Origin: Obelidium mucronatum
Lineage: Eukaryota > Chytridiomycota > Chytridiomycetes > Chytridiales > Chytriomycetaceae
Length of the DNA stretch: 58,259 nucleotides
Direction: 5' to 3'
Assembly: GCA_025765595.1 (NCBI GenBank)
Contig: JAIVFH010000170.1
Location: forward strand, 1 to 58,259
This document shows, piece after piece, positions 1-10,035 of this stretch. Made by a program: the position numbers and the translations under genes. Numbering within the stretch: the stretch's first letter is position 1; every line of letters begins with the position of its first letter. The notes below the pieces were generated by a model. The model was not told where the DNA came from, searched no databases, and worked only from the letters and a program-made list of their open reading frames with translations.

Positions 1-118
1 CCTGTGCATGTTCCTCCGATATGTTTGAGATGGAAGGGATCTGCTTCGTGAGCAAAGCCGGGTTGTTGACTGGGGTTGTGGAAGTAAGGGTGCCTGGTGG
101 AGGTGCCGCTTGAGACAT
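1..118 (-). CDS. Partial hypothetical protein, N-terminus only
   Basis: Reading leftwards from an ATG at 118, an open frame of 39 codons begins MSQAAPPPGTL and runs off the left edge of the window. The peptide is rich in Ala, Pro, Thr and Ser, as expected of a disordered N-terminus. I recognise no domain. Upstream (119-410) lie short homopolymer runs and no gene, which fits a promoter region. The assignment rests only on an uninterrupted frame with a good ATG at a plausible spacing from the next gene. Confidence 0.45.
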   Translation of the reverse strand, partial: MSQAAPPPGTLTSTTPVNNPALLTKQIPSISNISEEHAQ

Positions 119-410
119 TTGATTGGTTTTTTTTTTTGTTGGGGGGAGATTTAGAAACAAAGATTTTTTGATTGAAAGCACACAACCAATTTGCAGATAT
201 CCTATGACTTTTGGGGGTTTTTTTTAAAACTTATTTCGTTACTAATATGTGGCCATCTTTAATTCTATATAAGGTTTCACTAGCTACTACAAAAAGCGCG
301 TTTTAAAAAAAACAAACAGAGAAACAAACAGGAAAACTGGAAATGAGGTTCTGGGAGTTCACCAACAACTTGATAAAAAAAGAGAGAAAAAAAATAACGC
401 AACAGCCAAC

Positions 411-1394
411 TTATTTCTTGCTCTTGGCAGCAGCAGTACGCTCAGCAATCTTTGATCGGATGAAAGCACGGTCAATTGGAATCTCGACTTGGGCCATGAG
501 AGGACCAAAGAATCCAATGTTTTTTCCCTTGATGGCAACAACGTTTCCGTAGTATCCCGCAGTGTCGGCGTGGCCCATCAAATCGCGACGCATAATTTCA
601 GTTTCCACAATGGCCCCAATATCAACAAAGTAGTCAACAGCCTTTCCAGCGTAAGGGCCTGCGAATTGCAGGTCTGAAGAGTCCGAAACGACGACTTTCT
701 TTGACTTTTTGGAAGACGTGGAGACAGAAAGCTCTGCATTGTGGCTATCGCTGGAAAAGTGCCAGTGACGAGTCGGCTTCACGATTTCCCACGCCACCGA
801 GTCAAACTTTTTAGCATTGCGCATTTTGTTGAGTTCGTTGTACACGATCGCCGTTGGGACCAGTGCGCCCAGCGACGACAGCAGCAGCAGTGGCAGCACG
901 AAGCCCAAGGCCAGGGCGGCAGTGAAGAGCAGCACGGCGCCAACGGTCAGCAGCGTGGCGGCCGGAACCAGGAAGGCCAGCAGCGAGGGGAACACGATGC
1001 TGACCAGGGCGGGGAACACGAGCAGCGCGGCAAAGACCTTCCCGAGGGTCGCAAAGAACGGCGCGCGCTGCTTTGGCTTCGGCGGCTGCTTCGGCGGCAT
1101 GTACGTGGTGGTGGGCGGTGCGGTCGCGGCGGTCGAGGCGGTCGAGGCGAGGCGCACGAGCGATCCGCGCGCGAGCGGCGGCGGCGCTCTGAAGTGCATT
1201 TGCATTTGCGTTTGCGACTGCGACAGCGGCTGGAGGCGAGACGCTGACGCGGCAAACGAGTGAGTGTGTGCAGCGCGCGCCGCCGGAAGCAGCGGCGCGA
1301 AGCGGCTCGCAGCGGCGGCGGCAGCGGCAGCGCGCCCTGCGGCGGGCGACGCCGCAAGAGCCGCCGTGCGGCGCGAAAGAGCGTTGAACATCAT
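411..1394 (-). CDS. Putative mitochondrial inner-membrane protein, unknown function
   Basis: Single-exon frame of 327 residues. The first ~70 residues are rich in Ala, Arg and Ser with almost no acidic residues (MMFNALSRRTAALAAS...), a classic mitochondrial presequence. Residues ~105-190 hold two or three hydrophobic segments (FPALVSIVFPSLLAFLVPA; LLFTAALALGFVLPLLLL). The C-terminal ~130 residues are soluble, contain WHFSSDSHNAELSV and VEIPIDRAF, and end in a Lys-rich AAAKSKK. The 5' part of the gene is strongly GC-rich compared with the rest, so several long antisense frames exist there that I treat as shadows. I do not recognise the family; mitochondrial membrane location is an inference from composition. 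Confidence 0.7.
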   Translation of the reverse strand: MMFNALSRRTAALAASPAAGRAAAAAAAASRFAPLLPAARAAHTHSFAASASRLQPLSQSQTQMQMHFRAPPPLARGSLVRLASTASTAATAPPTTTYMPPKQPPKPKQRAPFFATLGKVFAALLVFPALVSIVFPSLLAFLVPAATLLTVGAVLLFTAALALGFVLPLLLLSSLGALVPTAIVYNELNKMRNAKKFDSVAWEIVKPTRHWHFSSDSHNAELSVSTSSKKSKKVVVSDSSDLQFAGPYAGKAVDYFVDIGAIVETEIMRRDLMGHADTAGYYGNVVAIKGKNIGFFGPLMAQVEIPIDRAFIRSKIAERTAAAKSKK

Positions 1395-1468
1395 TCTTAT
1401 TGGTTCAATTTGGTTGGTTATGAGGTTTTTCTCTTCTTCTGTACTGATCCAAAAACAAAAATAATAAA

Positions 1469-2262
1469 ATGCTCAAGCGAATGTTCAGCAGCGCTTCTTC
1501 GGCCAGAGTCCAGTTTCTCCTTGTTGCCAAAGACTTTACGGACGCCGATGCGCTGGCGAGGCGCTTGGCAGTGAGACAGTGTCACTTGGACCGCGCGCTT
1601 CAAAGCAAGAAAGACGGCACCGTTCTGCTAGGAGGTGCCACGCTCAACCAGGCAGGAAACATGGACGGAAGCATGCTTGTGCTCGACTTTCCGTCGGCTG
1701 CCGTTGCGGTTTGTTGTTGGCTTTGAATCTTTTGTTGGCGGCACAACGCGTGACTCACTACAAATGTCAACGACAGGATGCCTATGTTAAAACAGATCCA
1801 TACATTGTTGGCAAAGTATGGCAATCGTATACATTGACTCCCTTCAAAATGGTTGCTGTCGCTGAAACTGCGCCTGATGCCTCCAAGCCACAATTCCTGT
1901 GTATTGCAAAGGACCACAAGGACGGTTTCGGAAAAAGAATGGCGGCATTGGAAGCCCATCGTGCTCACTTTTCCAAAGGATTTGAAAGCGGTCGCGTGGT
2001 TGCTGGCGGACCCACTCTTTCCTCAGCAAAAGATTCCAATTCCGGAAACGGTTCAATGTTTGTGTTCTCGGCAGCTTCAAAGGCTGAAGTGGTTTGTTGT
2101 TTGGGTTGGGTTGGGTTTGGTGTTTTTTTTGACTTTTGGCGTATTCTTTAGGAACAACATGTTCAAGCTGATCCGTTCGCCACTGAAAATGTTTGGGAAT
2201 CTTACGATATTGTTTCCTTCAAGCTGGCGCCACTTGCTGTTGCTGCGCCTTCAAAGTTGTAG
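1469..2262 (+). CDS. Tandem YCII-domain protein
   Basis: Three exons (1469-1708, 1777-2091, 2152-2262) give 221 residues. The N-terminus (MLKRMFSSASSARVQ) resembles a short mitochondrial presequence. Two YCII-like units follow: residues ~14-110 (RVQFLLVAKDF ... LLGGATLNQAGNMDGSMLVLD ... DPYIVGKVW) and ~115-215 (QFLCIAKDHKDGFGKR ... GSMFVFSA ... DPFATENVWESYDI). Each has the family hallmarks: a His or Arg about 20 residues after the first strand, GGxT plus GSM, and a closing DP(Y/F)...VW. YCII proteins form dimers with a presumed enzymatic pocket of uncertain substrate; a tandem fusion would make an internal dimer. Both introns start with GTTTGT and lie at matching places after the fourth strand of each unit, suggesting internal duplication of an intron-containing gene. 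Confidence 0.8.
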
Positions 2263-2385
2263 TAGTGCTTCGAAACTTTTTGACATGTCCATGGTGGAGA
2301 ATTCCCCAACCCCTTCCCTTGTTTATGAATATTGTGCCATATATGATAAAAATAAATAATTGATTTGTATTGCTGATGACCATAA

Positions 2386-2423
2386 AGACTTGATCATTTC
2401 AAGAAGACTTGATCATTTCAAGA
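2386..2423. repeat. 19-bp tandem direct duplication
   Basis: The 19-mer AGACTTGATCATTTCAAGA is present twice head to tail. The second copy reaches into the last codons of the Gemin7-like gene on the minus strand. Each copy contains the palindrome-like core CTTGATCATTTCAAG. Confidence 0.85.
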
Positions 2424-2743
2424 ACGGTTGAGAACAATCTGCTGAATGTCGCTGACTCGTAACGTTGCTTCATTGTATACTCCAATCGGAGTCTGAAGAC
2501 TATTAACATTGCAGTATGTTTGAGTTGCATCTATTCCCGCAAGAGCTCCCGCCACTGTGGTGCTGGCAATCGTTCAGGTAAGCGCAAAACACACACATAT
2601 AGTAAAGACCAGTCAACACCCTTTGCTTACTTTTTGTAGCAGTGAATCGTTGCCTGTGGCTTCTTTGCCGCAATCTGAAGCCAAAACTTGAGATAATCTT
2701 GCCTTAGTTCCGCTCGCAGTTCGGCTTCTGTTTGTGGAGTCAT
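2418..2743 (-). CDS. gemin7: Gemin7-like SMN-complex subunit
   Basis: Two exons (2743-2631 and 2562-2418) separated by a 68-nt intron with a GTAAGC donor give 85 residues. The protein fits Gemin7 along its length: an N-terminal helix ending LRAELRQDYLKFWLQ, then a Sm-like fold (KKPQATIHCYKN), and the diagnostic C-terminal stretch NVNSLQTPIGVYNEATLR followed by VSDIQ. Animal Gemin7 has the same SQLQTPIGVQAEALLRCSDI pattern. Gemin7 pairs with Gemin6 in the SMN complex that loads Sm rings on spliceosomal snRNAs. The gene is too short and split to show as one long frame. The start is the only ATG upstream of the helix. Family assignment is by recognised motif, not by search. Confidence 0.85.
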
Positions 2744-2942
2744 TTAAGTATTTGATAATTAATTTAAATAATAAGGTTTTATCCCATCTTAACAGGAATA
2801 TGCTGATTCTACTCATATTATTCTACTGATGCTTTAGCATGCTTGAATATCAACCACAGCTTGTTCGTTCGAAACAAACGAGAGATTGCCCAAAAAAACA
2901 AAAACAAAAAAAAAAAAAAAAAAACAGAAAGAAAATAACGCA

Positions 2943-4654
2943 ATGACAACAGGACGTGACTGCGAAATCTTGAAGACAGCGTTTGACTGGCTGACACTAT
3001 GTTGCTCAACCCCGAGTAAAGGAACCACCGGGGATCGCGTCCCTGTGTTTATCGGCTGCGATGGAGACAGAATAGTTTCCATGTATGTACCAAAAAAAAA
3101 AAAGGATAGATCCCCAACTTGCCCCTTCAAATTTAAAAATTTTTCAATCGCGGAAAAATAGTACTCTCAGTGTTTCAATGTCTGGAACAATATCATCCGT
3201 GTTGGGACAGTTGGATCAACTGACGATACTAGATTTAAGCGAGAATCACCTCGAAGGTCGTATTCCTGCATCTCTGGGGAGTTTAACGAAACTGACATAT
3301 CTGTACGTTTGAAGATGTGTTTTTTTTTTTGTTTGGGTTTGGCTGATGAAAAGAGAGATAACATTATTATCCCATGTTTTAAGGGACTTGTCACACAACG
3401 AGTTGTCTGGGCCTATTCCATCCAATCTGGATAACTTGAAGGGCTTAAAATACCTGTAAAAATGCCTCTCATTGGATTTATTTTATTTTCGTCCTCTTTC
3501 GCCTCACACACCCACAAATACATAGACGACTGAACAACAACAAACTAAACGGCACCCTATCACCATCCATCACGTCTCTAATCGACGCAAAAATCGCAGC
3601 CGTCCATAGCAACTGCTTTCCAAATGCAGGAAGACAAGACCCCACATGTGTATTTGACAAATTCGCGAAATCCTTACCCTCCGTGAACAACGACTGCGAA
3701 AACCTTTCTCTGGCACTAAAGAAAATGAGCTTCATGTTGCCGATTCCGAAATCCAATTGTTGTGCTTGGAATAGACAGTACATTAAATGTGAGGCGAATG
3801 GGTTTGTACAGGAGGTTGCGTTTGGATCGAGTGGGGTGAAGGGGCCTTTGCCGGATGAATTGTTTTTGTTGACGCAGTTGAGGACTATGTGAGATCAAAA
3901 GTTTTTTTTTTAGCCTCTTCTTTTTTTGTTTTTTTTTTGCCGCTAGTTAACCATAGGAAAAATATAGTCGGTTCAACAACAATGGAATAGTATCACCGAT
4001 TCCTCCGTCAATCGGCAATGCGACAAACTTGCAAAGAGTTGATTTGGCTTTCAATGAGTTTTTTGGTCCCATTCCAACAGAATTGGGATCTTTGGATCAA
4101 TTGGAGGTACTTCTTCTGTAAGTATAGGCTGGTTCCAAAAAAAAGTCTCGAAACTAAAAAGACAACATAATAGAAACTACAACAACTTGGACGGAACCAT
4201 CCCAACTCAATTGTCTAACCTTGGACAACTCGCCGACGTGAATATGGGATACAATCATTTTACGGGACAGATTCCCGTTAATTTGATCGTTTTCCAAAGC
4301 CAGTTATGTGTATTTGGTTTTTTGTTGGCCTGTCTTTTTTTTTTTTACGCTTTCGCTTTCCTTGTTTTTTGCTTCTCTGCTTTTCTAACTCCACATTTTA
4401 GGTTTGATCACAATTGCCTTTCTGGAACAATTCTTCCCAATCAGCAAGACTGCCTTGAAAGCTACACTTCTTTTATTGGAAGAGTTGTTGGTGGATTTTT
4501 CGCGGGTTTGTTTTGCGTGTCTGCATTGGCGTATTATGTTCGACGCGTTTACATGCGGGCAAAGGAAGCCCAGCGGTCGGCGGATGCTTTTGAATATGGA
4601 AGCACCGAGAAGCTGTCTCCAGCATCTTGGGATAGTACGCCAGCTCCGTATTGA
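2943..4654 (+). CDS. LRR single-pass membrane protein
   Basis: Seven exons (2943-3082, 3162-3302, 3384-3455, 3526-3888, 3968-4117, 4174-4302, 4402-4654) give 415 residues. An LRRNT-like cap is visible near the start (DCEILKTAFDWL ... FIGCDGDRIVS). Plant-type LRRs follow (LTILDLSENHLEGRIPASL; LDLSHNELSGPIPSNL; DLAFNEFFGPIPTEL; LNYNNLDGTIPTQL), split by an island with several Cys residues (C, DC, NCC) at ~residues 165-215. A TM helix lies at ~340-365 (VVGGFFAGLFCVSALAYYV) with a basic-then-acidic cytosolic tail of ~45 residues. There is no kinase domain. No signal peptide is encoded in the first exon, so the true start may lie in an unseen upstream exon. LRR introns all fall in phase 2 at the same Leu codon of the repeat. 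Confidence 0.8.
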
Positions 4655-4732
4655 AAACAAAAAAAAAAAAAAAAAAAAAAGGAACTTTCATTTTTACTTT
4701 TCTTTTTCTTTTTATTTATTTATTTAATTCTT

Positions 4733-5659
4733 TTATTTTTCTGAAAGAAATACATGTGTTGTACAAGGTACAGTTTTCTCAAGCACAGTTTGGTTTGCAG
4801 TCGTTGCTCCAACTACCACTTGTTGTGCGCATTCCCCAAGCCCTTTAACTTTACAGTTATGCAAATCAATCTTCATGGAAAACAGCAAAACAATAATGAA
4901 ATTGTATGTAAAGTAAATGCAAGTGATTACAATAGCCTGAATCATATCCTTATCCCTTTCCTTACAAAAGAAGGAAGCCAAACCAAAAACAAGGAAGCAA
5001 ATGTAACACAGAATGCATGACGCGATACCATAAGTGGCTATAATCTTGAACCTTTTGCTTTCCTTGTCTTCTTCCTCAATCCTTGTCCGCAACAGAAATC
5101 TGTGAAACGTCACGAGAAAAATGGTATCCAGACAAATAAGATAAACCCCTTCAAACGAGACAAAAAGGGAAAGAAGTATGTATGTTGACATTGGGTCTAT
5201 CCTAGCAATGTAGCAAGTCACTCCAACAATCGTCTTTAGATTCAGTATCAACGGCGACGTGTAAACTGCCGCCTTCAACAATCCACACAGCTTTGGAAAA
5301 ACCAAACGCACAATCCCAGAACTACGATTATATGTATAAAATACATATGCGGTTTCATTTATCCCAAGACATGTGTAATTGAAGATCCACAGCAATGTGG
5401 CTTCCACAGTTCGCCTTGTAGCAATCAGACAGAACCCATAAGATGCAAAGAGACCAATCTGAGAAACTACGGCAACCAGAAGAATCGTGGTCATTGGAGT
5501 CAGGACTTTCAAGATGCTTCCTTCTTGAATGGCTTCCACACTAATGATAAATCTCACGAATAGGCCCAGTTCGATTAAGGTTGCCATCGCTAGGCCCTCG
5601 TTGACGTAAAAGAGAATATTTCCCAACGGTTCTTGAGAGGGTTGAATTGTAGTATTCAT
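4733..5659 (-). CDS. Seven-TM-like membrane protein, unknown family
   Basis: A single open frame of 308 residues from ATG 5659 (an in-frame ATG at 5725 would add 22 residues from a poly-A-rich leader). I count about seven hydrophobic segments: around MATLIELGLFVRFII, ILLVAVVSQIGLFASYGFCL, LWIFNYTCLGI, a weaker one near IVGVTCYI, YILLSLFVSFEGVYLICL, IIATYGIASCILCYICFLVF and AIVITCIYFTYNFIIVLLF. The loop between TM5 and TM6 is charged (RTRIEEEDKESKRFK), as in receptors. The C-tail is ~45 residues, Thr-rich, ending VFLSEK. I do not recognise a GPCR signature, so receptor function is only a possibility. No intron is needed. Confidence 0.65.
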   Translation of the reverse strand: MNTTIQPSQEPLGNILFYVNEGLAMATLIELGLFVRFIISVEAIQEGSILKVLTPMTTILLVAVVSQIGLFASYGFCLIATRRTVEATLLWIFNYTCLGINETAYVFYTYNRSSGIVRLVFPKLCGLLKAAVYTSPLILNLKTIVGVTCYIARIDPMSTYILLSLFVSFEGVYLICLDTIFLVTFHRFLLRTRIEEEDKESKRFKIIATYGIASCILCYICFLVFGLASFFCKERDKDMIQAIVITCIYFTYNFIIVLLFSMKIDLHNCKVKGLGECAQQVVVGATTANQTVLEKTVPCTTHVFLSEK

Positions 5660-6127
5660 GGAAAACTGCTTGTTGTTTGCCCTGAGTTCTGGTTTGTTGG
5701 AAAAAAAAAATTGTCGTAATCTCATTGTTCCGATTGAACTATTGTAAGGAATAAGACAATGGCGAGAATATTATTTAATATAGTCTGGATGATTCTTAAT
5801 TGACAGGGAATACGCCACTCTCCATCACCAAACAGCACCGTCTGAGTCCTTTGCCTCCACTCGGGATCTTCTTATCTCAATTGCATTGAATGTGTCCAGT
5901 TCTTTCTTGGGTGATGGCCGCGTTCGGCGGTAGTGTAGGGTGAGAGTTGAAACCGAATTTGGCGTTGACCATGCTATATCGCTCTCTCAATACTTTGCGT
6001 CTGCACAACGCCGACAAGCATCAACGCCAAAACCTCTGCTGCGCATTTCAAAGATGATCTTTATTCATTGTTGGTGACACTGGTCATGAACAAACTCCAT
6101 TTTATTTTCCAATTCCAAAGTTGGAAG
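5660..6127. other. Intergenic stretch without recognisable gene
   Basis: About 470 bases between the start of the seven-TM-like gene and the 3' end of the zinc transporter, both on the minus strand. It should hold the promoter of the former. I see no long frame, no RNA gene and no strong repeat. Confidence 0.5.
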
Positions 6128-7671
6128 TTAATGGCGGTGACTGTGCTCTCCTCCATGGTTGTGATGGGTTTCCCCCGCGTCGACGACAGGTTCTGAGACC
6201 AAAAATTCATCTCGACGAGACATGTCTGGACAGCATAGCTGGTCGATACAACTATTGTCTTTGCACGTCAGCAAGCACGTAGTTTCTTCAGAATCTCCAG
6301 TATTTACAACACCACGCTTCACAAATTCAGGTTGAACGGTGGTACTATGGATTCCACCCCCATGTAGAAGTTTCTTAATGGAAGAAGCTATATCCATATA
6401 GCTGGGACCATCTTCTTGGACGCGTACATGGACGCTGGCGACGGTCTTGTTATCACTTAAGCCCCACACGTGAAATTCATGGATTCCCTGAACTCCAGGT
6501 AACGAGAGAATCCCCGCTTCAAGCGTTTTCATGGACACGTGGCTGGGTACACCCTGCAGGAGAACGTAACTGGCACTTCTGACCAGTGGAATCGCAGAAG
6601 CAATGATAAGTCCCGAAATGAGAAGCGAAATGATTGGATCCATGTAGAATCGCCAAGATCCGTCGGCATACATGATTATCAAAGCTGAAAGAATGACGCC
6701 GACGGAGCCCAGTGCGTCACCCAAAGCATGGAGAAAGAGACCCTGCATATCTAGGTACGGGTTTTTGATTCTTCATAAGTGGAAGGCAAGGTTTTAAGTT
6801 ACACTCACTCATATTTCCATGATTGTGTCCTGGATTGTTGCTGGCTTCTTTTGGATGGCCGATGTGGCAATCATCAGAATGTTTGCCGTTGTTTTCGTGA
6901 TCAGTTATGTCAACAGCGTGGGATTGACTTCCACCCGGTGGCTTCCCGGCAACATAAGGTACCAAAGGTGAAGAATGATTGAGTTTTTCAGCTGCTGCGA
7001 GTACATTGTCCCTTGCTTTTGCGCTATAGTTCATGGGAACAGATTCAACACCAGTATTTTCATGAAGTGAGTGCTCATGAGGCTGGGAGTGAGAGTGGTC
7101 GTGGTTGGCGTTTCCGTGGCCACTATGATTGTGTCCAACATGCCCCCCAAACAGGAACATTCCAAGAACGTTGGAAGTTAACCCAACACAGCCAGCAATT
7201 AAAACTGTTTTAGCGTCTTCAATGTCTTTTGAACCCGATTCGCGGTTAGTTACAAGTTAATTGAAGCTCAATAAAGGGTTTCTCGTACCAACTGGGTTGA
7301 CAAATCGTTGCACTGCCTCAACTGTGATGGTGAAACAGAGGGCTAAGAGGAAGATGGCATTCGCAAAAGCCCCGAGAATTTCAGCGCGTTGGTACCCAAA
7401 TGAGAGATTAGATTGCTTGGTTTTGCGATTGGCAAGTCCAATTGCGTAAAACGCAACACAAAGCGCAACCAGATCGGAAAGCTTAGATGAAAATGTTCAA
7501 TAAAAATACCAACTCATGATAAATTAAAAATACCATATGGAACGAGTCTGCAATCAGTGCAATGGAATTGGCTGTGTAGCCAACAATGATTTCCATCAGA
7601 AATAGGATCAGAGTGAGACCTCCGACAAGCTTGATTTTGGTCTCTCGACTTGTATTTGAAAACAGCGCCAT
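6128..7671 (-). CDS. CDF-family zinc transporter (ZnT1/Zrc1-like)
   Basis: Four exons (7671-7534, 7481-7289, 7225-6809, 6750-6128) give 456 residues. It has the cation diffusion facilitator layout: TM1-2 with the metal-site motif IALIADSFHMLSDLVAL (H and two D of the HxxxD type), TM3-4, a long His-rich cytosolic loop (repeated HxH, e.g. HGNANHDHSHSQPHEHS), then TM5 with FLHALGDALGSVGVI, TM6, and a C-terminal ferredoxin-like domain (SLPGVQGIHEFHVWGLSDN). The end is again His-rich (THHNHGGEHSHRH). Members exchange Zn2+ for H+ across vacuolar, secretory or plasma membranes; length and the His loop match ZnT1/Zrc1/Cot1. Intron 2 contains a perfect CTAAC branch site. It is divergent from the hydrolase gene at 7933 across a ~260-bp shared promoter region. 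Confidence 0.92.
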
Positions 7672-7932
7672 GATGATTGGTAATTATACTTTTTTCAAAC
7701 GGACAGATTGTGCGCTTATTTATATTCAGGATGCGATGAGTCATCAAATGATTGGAATGATAGGTCATCAACGCCTCCATGACTTATCCTTTAGCTGCTG
7801 AATTTAGCTTCGAACTTTGATTGTTATCAAGTCCACAAGTTATCAATGAGATATTCCTACTTTCAACTGATTTCCTGAATCCTATTTTGCTTACGCAAGT
7901 TGTCCAAGTTCCACGTAATAAAAACGTTAACA

Positions 7933-9051
7933 ATGGAAGCTGAAACTGACCCAATCCCCCTCGACCTTCCCGATGAGAAGTTCTTCACTCTCTCTGACGG
8001 CCGCACTCTTGCCTACACCGAAACAGGGGACTTTACAAGTCGCAAGTTGTTTATTGGCTTCCACGGAGTCTTTGGTGTGGGTGCCGTGTCACCACACCAC
8101 AACCAGTTTTACGCCTCACGCGGTTGGCGCTGTATTTCTCCGTCTGTCCCTGGCTGGGGCCGATCATCGCCGTTTCCCTCAAACCTGCCGCTTTGCGCGT
8201 TTGCCTCTGATATCGCGCAATTGATTCGCCATCTTGTGCCGCCCCAAGCTCAATCCCACGCGTTGTACTCTGGGGTTACGCATCTGGTGTTTTTTGGAGG
8301 CAGTTACGGAAGTCTTTGGGCCTACGCGTGTGCGGCCAACATACCGCCATCCCACATGCAAAGAATCGAGCCAGCATCGGCAATCCGCGGGCTACTAGTT
8401 ATGGGGGGATTCAGCCCCTTTCGTGATCACGAAGGTCACACGGAAGGAATGAGTTGGTTGAATTACCTGACAGTCGGCCGTCCTGGGCAGTACTTCCCAC
8501 TCTCGTTGATTCACCCGTTTGTAGGAGGAATCATACAATCGAAAATCGCTGGGAAAATGGATGGAAGTCTTGAAATCCTTCGGCAAATCCTGACTGGCCC
8601 GAAAGCAATGAATCCTGAGGAACGAGCTGCAATGGAAACCTGGGTGGCAACCTTTGGGCAAACTTTTGAGGAATGGGAGAGATTCATGGCAAGAAATATG
8701 GCGCTTAGTGTTCTTCATACGTTGGATGGGTATTCTGCTGTTCCAAGAATCATCAATTCGGATTGGGGGTTCCGCATGTCCGAAATCTTGGTTTCAGGCG
8801 CAACCTTTGGTAATTCTTCACATCAACGTGATTCAATTTCTATTGTGCCGTCTGTTCTTCCGCCTGTCGTTATTGCTGGTGCTTTACGCGATCACCTGGC
8901 GCCTATTGCAATGCAACGGTGGGTTGCCTCGCAGATTACAGGTGCCCAGTTTATTGCCTTGGAAGGAAATCATATTAGCGGAATTACTTCCATGCTTTCA
9001 ATGGTTTCGGGATTGTTGGCTGGTATTGCTGAGGCTGACGCAAATGCGTGA
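7933..9051 (+). CDS. Alpha/beta-hydrolase fold protein
   Basis: 372 residues from ATG 7933 in one exon; an upstream in-frame TTG is not a plausible start. The fold is recognisable: HG oxyanion motif (IGFHGVFGVG), the small-residue turn PGWGRSSP, the nucleophile elbow FFGGSYGSLWA (GxSxG), an acid in VIAGALRDHLAP and the catalytic His near the end in ALEGNHISG. A lid region lies between ~residues 170 and 290. It belongs with epoxide-hydrolase/lipase-like cytosolic enzymes; substrate cannot be told. No signal peptide. 5' side is a bidirectional promoter shared with the zinc transporter. Confidence 0.88.
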   Translation: MEAETDPIPLDLPDEKFFTLSDGRTLAYTETGDFTSRKLFIGFHGVFGVGAVSPHHNQFYASRGWRCISPSVPGWGRSSPFPSNLPLCAFASDIAQLIRHLVPPQAQSHALYSGVTHLVFFGGSYGSLWAYACAANIPPSHMQRIEPASAIRGLLVMGGFSPFRDHEGHTEGMSWLNYLTVGRPGQYFPLSLIHPFVGGIIQSKIAGKMDGSLEILRQILTGPKAMNPEERAAMETWVATFGQTFEEWERFMARNMALSVLHTLDGYSAVPRIINSDWGFRMSEILVSGATFGNSSHQRDSISIVPSVLPPVVIAGALRDHLAPIAMQRWVASQITGAQFIALEGNHISGITSMLSMVSGLLAGIAEADANA

Positions 9052-9067
9052 AACATTCGCTTTATTG

Positions 9068-9739
9068 TCATAAAAATAGAAAGGGAATAAAACATGGCCA
9101 TAGTGACATTAAAACAGATCCAGAAGATTTTGTGGTTGTGGCTGTAGCTGTAGTGATCAAACGAGTGGTTGTCGAAGTAACAACACCAGTTGGCACAGTC
9201 ATATTGGCAGCGGCACATGCCTGGCTGCGTATATTGAGATTATCAGAGTACTCAGGAAACCAATCGTTTTTGCTGTTTTCGGCGGAACTACTGCACTGTC
9301 GCTCAACTTCGTCTAAATTGGTGATCGAACAGATACATCTGTTCTTTCCCAACTCGTCAGCACGAACCCCTGAGGAGGCAGAAATACAGCCCTTCTTGGC
9401 AGTGTTCCAAGCATACATCGCAGAATAGCAAGCGGATGTAAGCATCAGATTGGGTGGCGGGATCAGTGTTGCGTTATTGGGTCGCCCAGCAGCAACACAA
9501 TCTTTCTGATTCTGAGCAACAGAGCCAGCATAGCTCTCATACCACTGGCTCAAGTCGTTTGCGGGGGACTTGCAGTGAGAGTATATGTTCTGGACAGCTT
9601 GTGGAGCGCAGAAACAGGAACTCCAAGTTTCCTTTGGTTGCCATCGAGTGCATAGAACGTACTCTTCGTCTAGCCTTTTCAGGGACGCAAAGCATTCGGA
9701 AGTGAGGTTGAGATTTGTAGGAATGGTCAAACCGGACAT
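9068..9739 (-). CDS. Cys-rich, probably GPI-anchored surface protein
   Basis: A 223-residue frame from ATG 9739. Two similar Cys-rich modules are visible (LTSECFASLKRLDEEYVLCTRW ... CFCAP, and LTSACYSAMYAWNTAKKGC ... CICS), each with the spacing C-x9-11-C ... CxC ... C. The second is followed by a Thr-rich stretch (TSTTTRLITTATATTT) and a hydrophobic C-terminus (SLWPCFIPFLFL) that looks like a GPI signal. The odd point is the missing N-terminal signal peptide: the frame opens directly with the module. A short upstream exon is likely but I could not place it with confidence. Convergent with the hydrolase gene, ends 17 bp apart. Confidence 0.65.
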   Translation of the reverse strand: MSGLTIPTNLNLTSECFASLKRLDEEYVLCTRWQPKETWSSCFCAPQAVQNIYSHCKSPANDLSQWYESYAGSVAQNQKDCVAAGRPNNATLIPPPNLMLTSACYSAMYAWNTAKKGCISASSGVRADELGKNRCICSITNLDEVERQCSSSAENSKNDWFPEYSDNLNIRSQACAAANMTVPTGVVTSTTTRLITTATATTTKSSGSVLMSLWPCFIPFLFL

Positions 9740-10035
9740 TGAACAAGTTCTTTCTCTTTGTTTTGATTGATTTTTTAATACAACTGCACGTGATGCAGAT
9801 GCAGAGATCTTTAAGGGGTAAGTTCTTCCATGTGCGACCTCAAGGCAGGTCCAAGTGCACAAAATGCCACTTGAACAGAATTATGCTTTCATATTCTTTT
9901 TTTAATTATGTAATTGAATATTAAAGAACCTTAATATTGATTTTTATTGTCTTAATTCTAAAGTTTAAAGTGCTGTATACAACAAAAAAAATACATCTAA
10001 ACTGCAATGAAGGGGCTTTTCAGTCTTTTCCCTTT

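Noticed and set aside
2886..2942. Lys-rich N-terminal extension of the LRR protein
   Set aside because: It would need a TTG start and translates a poly-A tract; the ATG at 2943 is the first good start.
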